Assembly (NCBI GenBank): GCA_020072925.1
Contig: JAIQGA010000058.1
Span: forward strand, 1 to 36,600
Direction of reading: 5' to 3'
Length of the DNA stretch: 36,600 nt
DNA from: Terriglobia bacterium
GTDB lineage: Bacteria; Acidobacteriota; Terriglobia; UBA7540
In this document: one piece after another, positions 29,924 through 36,600 of the stretch
How the letters are laid out: each line of letters begins with the position of its first letter
Position numbering within the stretch: position 1 is the stretch's first letter
Made by a program: the position numbers and the translations under genes
Notes under the pieces: model-generated
What the model was told of the DNA's origin: nothing
Database searches by the model: none
Seen by the model: the letters and a program-made list of their open reading frames with translations, nothing else

Positions 29924-30985
29924 CTACGGCCCTTTCTTTTCCGGGTGAAACCGCCGGTTGTATTCATCCGGGTCGATAATCTCCCGGGAGTCCAGCCGGT
30001 ACCGCGTCCGCTCTTCAAATTCTTTTTCGCGCGCCAGGTCGGCGGGAGAAGATGCCGCGAGTTGACGCGCCCTGGCGAGCATTTCTTCCGAGCGGGCCCG
30101 AAACGCCGGATCGCCGGTGACGGCATATTTACAGGCGAGGGCACTTGCAACCATTCCGGCATGATCCGTGGAGTCCGGGTGAACCTGGAACGCGTGTTCG
30201 GCAATCCTCAGGAAGCTGTCATAGTCCTTGCGGTCAAAGGCTGCGGCACTTTCCGCGGTGTCGAGCTCTTCGGCCAGCAGCGTCGACTCGGGATAAAGTC
30301 GCACCACCTCGCGCATTAATCGCGCCGCCTCGTCCCATTTCTTGTCTTTGTAGAGCTTTCCCGCCTGGCTTGATTTGTTAAAGGCCTGCGACGCCCGCCG
30401 AAAAATTGTCTGCACTTCATCAGCGAGCTCGCTTTTCTCGAAGCGCCCCTCGCGGTGGCTGACCAGCACTTTCTGGGCGTTCAGGGCATCCCCGGTCAGC
30501 AGGTCGGCTTTGGCCAGGAGGAGCGCGCACTTCTCGCAATCCGGTGCGACCGCGAGCGTGGCCTTCAGGCCCGGAATCGCCTCTCGGTAACGGCGGGCGT
30601 TAATCAAGCGCTCGCTTATCACCAGATCTTTGCCTGCTTTGAAAAAGGGTTTGCCATGAACCAGGGCAACCGCCAGAAGCGCCAACAACCCGATCAGCGA
30701 CAGCCGCAGCCATTGTGGGAAAGGCCGCTCGTAAAGCGCCTCGCGGCAGCGCGAGCAGAACGGCAACCCCCCGACGAGCGGCAGTTCCTGGCTGCCGTTG
30801 TCCATCTGGCACTTGTAACAGATGGTCGGGTCAAGAATGTTCACGACCTCGAGCGATTGCCGCTGGGCCTTGGCCTGCTCCACCGATTGCTGCGTGCAGC
30901 GCGGACACAGTAAATGCTCATCTACGCCCTTAAACGTATTCAGGGCGCCGGTGGCGCCGCACTGCTGGCATTTTCCTTGGAGCAT
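29924..30985 (-). CDS. Zinc-ribbon / transmembrane / TPR-like membrane protein
   Basis: A 353-residue protein. Two treble-clef zinc ribbons lie at the N-terminus (Cys6-Cys9/Cys27-Cys30 and Cys56-Cys59/Cys77-Cys80). A single membrane helix follows at about residues 93-110, then a long helical region with TPR-like pairs (LINARRYREAIPGLKATLAV, LYKDKKWDEAARLMREVVRL, DSFLRIAEHAFQVHPDS). This predicts a membrane-anchored scaffold with zinc fingers on one side and helical repeats on the other. The ATG at 30985 was preferred to 31078 because the zinc ribbons begin right after it. It is the first of a pair with the metalloprotease, which may process it or a partner. No family name was recognised. Confidence 0.72.
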   Translation of the reverse strand: MLQGKCQQCGATGALNTFKGVDEHLLCPRCTQQSVEQAKAQRQSLEVVNILDPTICYKCQMDNGSQELPLVGGLPFCSRCREALYERPFPQWLRLSLIGLLALLAVALVHGKPFFKAGKDLVISERLINARRYREAIPGLKATLAVAPDCEKCALLLAKADLLTGDALNAQKVLVSHREGRFEKSELADEVQTIFRRASQAFNKSSQAGKLYKDKKWDEAARLMREVVRLYPESTLLAEELDTAESAAAFDRKDYDSFLRIAEHAFQVHPDSTDHAGMVASALACKYAVTGDPAFRARSEEMLARARQLAASSPADLAREKEFEERTRYRLDSREIIDPDEYNRRFHPEKKGP

Positions 30986-31052
30986 TTTTGAGGGGGATTG
31001 TGCTCCCGCTCCGAGCGTTTGTAAAGCGGTTTTCTTTCGACAGGGCAGGTTG

Positions 31053-31535
31053 TCACTGGTGCCGCCGGACGTCGGCAAACATTCGACGCAGCAGACGAAT
31101 CTGCGCGGCGTGGTACACGTCGTGGAACGCCACGCCGAAGATCATCGACACAGGAATCTTCCGCCCCTTGCCGCGGAAGAGATCGCCGAGCGCCTTGCGC
31201 AGGTCGCGGTGAGTTTGCTCGAGCAGCTGGCGATCCTGCCGCCAGGCCTTTTCGCTCGGGTCGCCGGGGCGCCGAATCCAGTTGCTGCCCTGGAGCGGAA
31301 ACGACCCGCGCCGCCCACCCAGCATTCGCCGCCGCACCACGTACTTCCAATAGGCGGCGTGAACGGCGATCTCCCAGATATTGTGCCGCCCGGGGCCGGG
31401 CCGCCATGCGGCTTCTTCCACTGTGACGCCGCGCAGCGAGCCCTTCAGATTCGGTCCGTGCCAGGCCCTGCGCTCGTAGCCCTGGTCGAGGATTTCCAGC
31501 AGCAGCGCCGCTTCGGATGAATGCTCGGTTTTCAT
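31053..31535 (-). CDS. DinB-like four-helix metal-binding protein
   Basis: A 160-residue DinB/YfiT-type four-helix bundle. Likely metal-binding histidines are His59 (IAVHAAYWKYVV), His138 and His142 (FHDVYHAAQI), the usual three-His set. An NIWEIAVHAA helix and a C-terminal arginine-rich helix complete the fold. Such proteins include thiol-dependent transferases (bacillithiol or mycothiol type) and uncharacterised stress proteins; the substrate is unknown here. An AAGGA site stands seven bases before the ATG. It is 67 bases upstream of the zinc-ribbon gene on the same strand. Confidence 0.85.
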   Translation of the reverse strand: MKTEHSSEAALLLEILDQGYERRAWHGPNLKGSLRGVTVEEAAWRPGPGRHNIWEIAVHAAYWKYVVRRRMLGGRRGSFPLQGSNWIRRPGDPSEKAWRQDRQLLEQTHRDLRKALGDLFRGKGRKIPVSMIFGVAFHDVYHAAQIRLLRRMFADVRRHQ

Positions 31536-33237
<1,702 letters not shown>

Positions 33238-33270
33238 GGGCCGGCCAGACAGCGCGGGACGGGAAAGGCG

Positions 33271-33305
33271 ATTTCAGATTGCTGATTGTCGATTGCCGAT
33301 TGACG
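33271..33305 (+). repeat. GATTG-type repeat after tpl
   Basis: Units GATTTCAGATTGCTGATTG, TCGATTG and CCGATTGACGG follow each other, the same family as the inverted repeat at 12072-12181. Only one orientation is present here. Confidence 0.5.
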
Positions 33306-33390
33306 GCAGATACGATTAGGCCCGTGGCCGGGAAGCCTGCCCGTGTGCGATATTGCTAATGTAAACGAACGCAAGAAAGTCACAAACGAC

Positions 33391-33452
33391 CCCCTCTCCC
33401 CAGGGGAGAGGGTTGAGGTACTGGTTTCTTACCCTCTCCCTTGGGGAGAGGG
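33391..33452. repeat. Pair of CCCTCTCCC palindromes
   Basis: Two hairpins, CCCTCTCCCC/GGGGAGAGGG (33392-33412) and CCCTCTCCC/GGGAGAGGG (33432-33452), lie 19 bases apart in the tpl-hicB gap. No T-run follows either. The 33238-33536 gap has no gene. Confidence 0.65.
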
Positions 33453-33536
33453 CGGCCCGCAGGGCCGGGTGAGGGGTAAGTGGTCCGCAACGCACGCATG
33501 CTGTAATTTTGCTTTCGACGTTTACAATAGCCAGGA

Positions 33537-33749
33537 GTGCAAATAAAGCTGCTGATCACAATCTACCAGGACGAGGATGGCGTGTTCATTGCAGAATGCC
33601 CGTCCATCCCCGGTTGCGTCAGCCAAGGGAAGACCGAGGAAGATGCGGAAAGAAACGTGCGCGAGGCCATCAAGGAGTGTCTCGAAGTCAGGGCGGAAAA
33701 AGGAATGCCCCTCACCGTGACGACGCGCGAACTGAAAGTCCCCACTTAG
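33537..33749 (+). CDS. HicB-like antitoxin-family protein without HicA
   Basis: A 70-residue HicB-type domain: KLLITIYQDEDGVFIAECPS, then IPGCVSQGKTEEDAERNVREA and IKECLEVRAEKG, the partially degraded RNase-H fold of the antitoxin family. It lacks the C-terminal DNA-binding segment of many HicB proteins. No HicA-like small toxin (a dsRNA-binding fold protein of ~60-80 residues) is encoded in the 300 bases before it or the 47 after it, so it is solitary. The start is a GTG with AGGA immediately before it, too close for a normal site. A TACAAT at 33523-33528 would give a leaderless or nearly leaderless message. Confidence 0.78.
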   Translation: MQIKLLITIYQDEDGVFIAECPSIPGCVSQGKTEEDAERNVREAIKECLEVRAEKGMPLTVTTRELKVPT

Positions 33750-33796
33750 ATGCCTCCTGTCCCCACCCCATCGAAAAGCAACAGCCATGCTACGGC

Positions 33797-35125
33797 TTAT
33801 TGTCGCGGGTAGTTATCGGCGCGAGCCGGTGGAGCGCCGCCCACTTGGGGGGTAGTGAAATACTGTGCCGGCGCTTTTTCCCATTCGACCATACTCAGCC
33901 CGGAGGGGTCGTAGAGAATCCGCCCGGCGCGGAGGGTCATGCGCGCCACGAGTTTCACGTCGCCATCCATGCGGGCATAGCCGCAATCGATGTAGCTGAA
34001 GTGCCCATGGAGCAAGTCCAGCACGGCGATGTCCGCGTCTTTCCCCACCGAGAGCGTTCCCAGCTCCTGGCGACGAATCTCGCGCGCCGGGTTCACCGTC
34101 GAGCGCCGGATGATGTCCTCGAGCGGCACGCCCATGGCCAGAAACTTCGACATCACTTCCGTCATGCTCCGGACCGTGAAGCTGCCCGTGTGCAGGTCAG
34201 TGGACATGGAATCGGGGATGAAGCCCTGCTTCACGGCGCGCACGGCGTTGCGGAACCAGAAGCTGCCCTGGCCATGGCCGGTATCGAAAATCACCCCGCG
34301 CTCCCGCGCCTCAGCCAGGATGGGATTCAGCTTTCCGTCAGGAAGAATGATCGGAAACTGCTGGGCGAAGACGTGCGTGTGAATATCGCCGGGACGTGCC
34401 TTCTTGAGGATCAGGTCGGCGTAAGGCCGCTCCGGGCGCGGCCAGAAATCAAACATCACCGGAACGTTGGCCAGCCGCCCACAAGCTTCGGCGTCGTCCA
34501 CGGCCGCCCAGGGAGTATGTTCCGCGTCCCAGGGCTCGGAGGTCCAATAGTGCGCGGTCTTCACGCCCACGATGACGTCCGGGTATTTGCGGATTGTCTC
34601 CGCGCAGAGCTGCGGATTCATCTGATCGACAGTCTGCTCGAGCCCGCCATTCATGCCGTTGGCTACGATGTTCAGAAATGCCAGCACTCGGACCTTGGCG
34701 TGGTCGATGACCTCTTCCTTCTCCTGCAAGAAAGTGTCGGCCCCGGCGGTTCCGGCGTCGACAAGGGTTGTTACGCCGGCGGTGAGGGCGATGTCGGCGG
34801 GAACTCCCAGCGGCGCCTCGTGCGCGCGCGCCTCGGGAGCAAACCAATTGAGCGGCGCTCCGCCGTGACCCACGTGGAAGTGAATATCGATCAGGCCCGG
34901 CGTGACGTATAGACCCGCGACGTTCACCACCTTCCCTGCTTCCTCAGCAGGAATGCTCTTTTCGACGGCCGCGATCTTTCCCCCGGAAACCGCCACGTCC
35001 ATGACGCCGTCCAGGCGGTTGGCGGGGTCGATCACATGGCCACCTTTTAGAAGCAAGTCGTAACGAGGCGCTTGCGCTCGGACGCCGAGCGGCAAGCCTA
35101 AATTAATCGCAAGGAATAACCCCAT
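33797..35125 (-). CDS. Exported amidohydrolase / deacetylase-type metallohydrolase
   Basis: A 442-residue amidohydrolase-superfamily enzyme with a signal peptide (MGLFLAINLGLPLGVRAQA) and so probably periplasmic. The fold's edges are clear: YDLLLKGGHVIDPANRLDGV near the start, GLIDIHFHVGHGG with the first two metal His residues, VGVKTAHYW (possible metal-bridging Lys), IHTHVFAQQ and GVIFDTGHGQGS. These are followed by STDLHTGSFTVR with the catalytic Asp, then RRQELGTLSVGKDADIAVLD. This resembles the dihydroorotase/D-aminoacylase-like 'amidohydrolase/deacetylase' branch; the substrate is unknown. GGAGG lies nine bases before the ATG at 35125, which decides against the start at 35218. Confidence 0.87.
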   Translation of the reverse strand: MGLFLAINLGLPLGVRAQAPRYDLLLKGGHVIDPANRLDGVMDVAVSGGKIAAVEKSIPAEEAGKVVNVAGLYVTPGLIDIHFHVGHGGAPLNWFAPEARAHEAPLGVPADIALTAGVTTLVDAGTAGADTFLQEKEEVIDHAKVRVLAFLNIVANGMNGGLEQTVDQMNPQLCAETIRKYPDVIVGVKTAHYWTSEPWDAEHTPWAAVDDAEACGRLANVPVMFDFWPRPERPYADLILKKARPGDIHTHVFAQQFPIILPDGKLNPILAEARERGVIFDTGHGQGSFWFRNAVRAVKQGFIPDSMSTDLHTGSFTVRSMTEVMSKFLAMGVPLEDIIRRSTVNPAREIRRQELGTLSVGKDADIAVLDLLHGHFSYIDCGYARMDGDVKLVARMTLRAGRILYDPSGLSMVEWEKAPAQYFTTPQVGGAPPARADNYPRQ

Positions 35126-35330
35126 CGATGCCTTCCTCCAAATCGACAAGATAGGCCTCCTATTCGCTGCGGTCCGTTGATGTGCGGGTAGTGTAATGAC
35201 TTGAACTCGAATTGTCACCTTCCTGGCGAGCGATGCCCTCGACAGCCACCTTGAAATGCCCTCGACGGTAGCATAGTCTAAGAACGCTTTCCCCGGCCCC
35301 GAAGTCTACCCGCCCCCGTGGAGTTGCTCT

Positions 35331-36503
35331 ATGAATCGTCGTAACTTCGTCACGAGCGCTTGCCTTGGCAGCGCCAGCTTGGTTCTGGACCGTCTTGTGC
35401 CCGCCGCCCAGAAAGGCGCAGAGCGTCCGCTTCCCCCGATCAAAGTACACGCTCTATCTCAGCGTAAACCGTCGCCGCTCGGCATGCCGGGATTATTCCC
35501 CGGACGGGTCGTGGAAGTTTTCGATCCGGAGGCCATGGCGGATCATCGCGTCTCGCAGCCCGTCGTGCGCCACATGCTCGAGCGTGGAATGCTGGAGCTC
35601 ACGGGAGAAAACTCCGTGCAGGCGGCATGGGCGAAATTCCTTACTCCTGCCGACGTGGTGGGAATCAAGATTAATCCCTCGGGTGTTCCGGCCTGCGGCA
35701 CCTCGCCGGAGCTTATCCGGGAAGTCATTCGATCCGTGGAACAGGTTGGCGTTCCCCACCGCAACATTGTGGTGTACGACCGGTTCGACTTCCAGATCAA
35801 AACGGGCGATTACCGCAAATCGCTGCCGACGGGAATTCGAATCGTGGGCATCGAGAGCGAGTACGACCGCACCGGCCGCAGCCTCGAGGGCTACGATCGG
35901 AACGTCTACTGGGAGGCGCGGCTTTTCGATGAGTCGGAGGCGCGCTCTTACATGGCGAGCGTTGTCTCGCAGCAAGTCACCAAGATCATCAACCTGCCCA
36001 CGCTGAAGGACCACTCAGCCGCGGGTGTGACCGGTTGCCTGAAGAACCTGAGCTACGGTTCATTTAACAACATGGGCCGCACTCATCAGCCACCTCACAC
36101 GTTTACAGACCCGTTAATCGGGATGATGTGCGCGATGGACCCCCTGCGGTCGAAGGCGGTGCTGCACATCATGGATGGGATGAAGCAGGTGTGGCATGGC
36201 GGCCCGCTGACTCAGCTTCCGGAATTCATCGCGGAAACCAAAACGCTTTATCTGGGGACCGACCCCGTCGCCGTCGATATGATCGAGTTGGAGTCCATCG
36301 AAGCGAAACGGCGGCAAGAAGGCGCGCCTTCACTTTGGGAATGCCGCCCGGAGAGCCTTACACTGAACGAAGAAGAGTTCTACCACAACCCTCGCAAGAA
36401 CCTCTTCTGCCGGCAGCCCGAACATGTCGCGGCGGCGGGCAAGCTGGGCCTGGGGATCTCCGACCGCAAACGCATCGATCTCGCGCGGATTCGCCTGGGG
36501 TGA
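35331..36503 (+). CDS. DUF362 family protein with Tat-type signal
   Basis: A 390-residue protein with an N-terminal MNRRNFVTSACLGSASLVLD, a twin-arginine-like signal (RR followed by N-F and a hydrophobic stretch), so export in folded form is predicted. The body matches DUF362: VVGIKINPSG, SPELIREVIRSVEQVGVP, KIINLPTLKDHSAAGVTGCLKNLSYG, and LYLGTDPVAVDMIELE. DUF362 domains often accompany ferredoxin-like clusters; no Cys cluster is seen here. Function is unknown. GGAG stands seven bases before the ATG. It is divergent from the amidohydrolase, with 205 bases between, in which I see no further gene. Confidence 0.88.
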   Translation: MNRRNFVTSACLGSASLVLDRLVPAAQKGAERPLPPIKVHALSQRKPSPLGMPGLFPGRVVEVFDPEAMADHRVSQPVVRHMLERGMLELTGENSVQAAWAKFLTPADVVGIKINPSGVPACGTSPELIREVIRSVEQVGVPHRNIVVYDRFDFQIKTGDYRKSLPTGIRIVGIESEYDRTGRSLEGYDRNVYWEARLFDESEARSYMASVVSQQVTKIINLPTLKDHSAAGVTGCLKNLSYGSFNNMGRTHQPPHTFTDPLIGMMCAMDPLRSKAVLHIMDGMKQVWHGGPLTQLPEFIAETKTLYLGTDPVAVDMIELESIEAKRRQEGAPSLWECRPESLTLNEEEFYHNPRKNLFCRQPEHVAAAGKLGLGISDRKRIDLARIRLG

Positions 36504-36573
36504 GGTTCGTCAAGGCAGGGCGAACTGATTTGTAGCGGAATCAATCAGCGCGGAAGCAGGCGAGGCACGCTGG

Positions 36574-36600
36574 ATGGCGACGACCCACAAAACCGACACT
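36574..36600 (+). CDS. Possible start of the next gene, cut by the window edge
   Basis: An ATG preceded by GAGG at eight bases opens a frame that stays open for the nine codons to the window edge (MATTHKTDT). It is 70 bases after the DUF362 stop, on the same strand. Too little is present to call a product. Confidence 0.3.

Overview
The window is GC-rich, gene-dense bacterial DNA. The mix of genes fits a soil or subsurface Acidobacteriota-like genome: ThyX instead of ThyA, a bactofilin, a HAMP-linked GT20 enzyme, several classes of intergenic palindromes, and corrinoid methyltransferases. This placement is an inference from gene content and style; no rRNA or other marker gene is present. No prophage, CRISPR array, rRNA or tRNA was seen.

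Layout. (1) 2-1891: 3' part of an RND efflux pump. (2) 1949-6009, minus strand: a tightly overlapping compatible-solute operon with a glucosyl-3-phosphoglycerate synthase-like enzyme, a second glycosyltransferase, a short MscS-like membrane protein and a HAD sugar-phosphoglycerate phosphatase. A small winged-helix-like gene lies upstream. (3) 6532-10143, minus: a peroxiredoxin, a broken GT4 remnant, and a membrane-anchored sensor/HAMP-trehalose-6-phosphate synthase fusion. (4) 10449-13378: bactofilin, then divergent SDR oxidoreductase, ribosomal protein L31 and ThyX. (5) 13284-17999, minus: a truncated secreted-protein fragment, a broken rhomboid-TPR gene, an FmdE-like zinc-finger protein, a COG1313-type radical SAM protein and an unrecognised secreted protein. 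(6) 18079-25733, minus: a seven-gene corrinoid methyltransferase operon. (7) 25939-29059, plus: aminotransferase, repeat array, small hypothetical, lipoprotein-like methyltransferase, SRPBCC protein. (8) 29372-31535, minus: M50-like membrane metalloprotease, zinc-ribbon/TPR membrane protein, DinB-like protein. (9) 31819-36600: tyrosine phenol-lyase, orphan HicB-like protein, secreted amidohydrolase, Tat-type DUF362 protein.

The most interesting block is the corrinoid operon. Its order of transcription is homocysteine S-methyltransferase, DUF1638 protein, MtaA-type methyltransferase, RACo-type corrinoid activator, corrinoid protein, then two paralogous long UroD-family methyltransferases. Overlapping genes and short gaps tie it together. 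It looks like a modular route that takes methyl groups from unknown donors through a corrinoid protein to a thiol, probably homocysteine. In the paralogs a conserved His sits where MtaA-type enzymes have their third zinc ligand, Cys.

Regions 2 and 3 together suggest osmotic-stress physiology: glucosylglycerate-type solute synthesis is translationally coupled to a channel-like protein, and a sensor-fused trehalose-phosphate synthase lies nearby.

A second window-wide theme is repeats. Several loci carry GTAG-footed palindromes resembling REP/BIME elements. At three genes the TAG stop codon is the TAG of the repeat's GTAG. Separate GATTG/TGATT inverted repeats also sit at gene ends.
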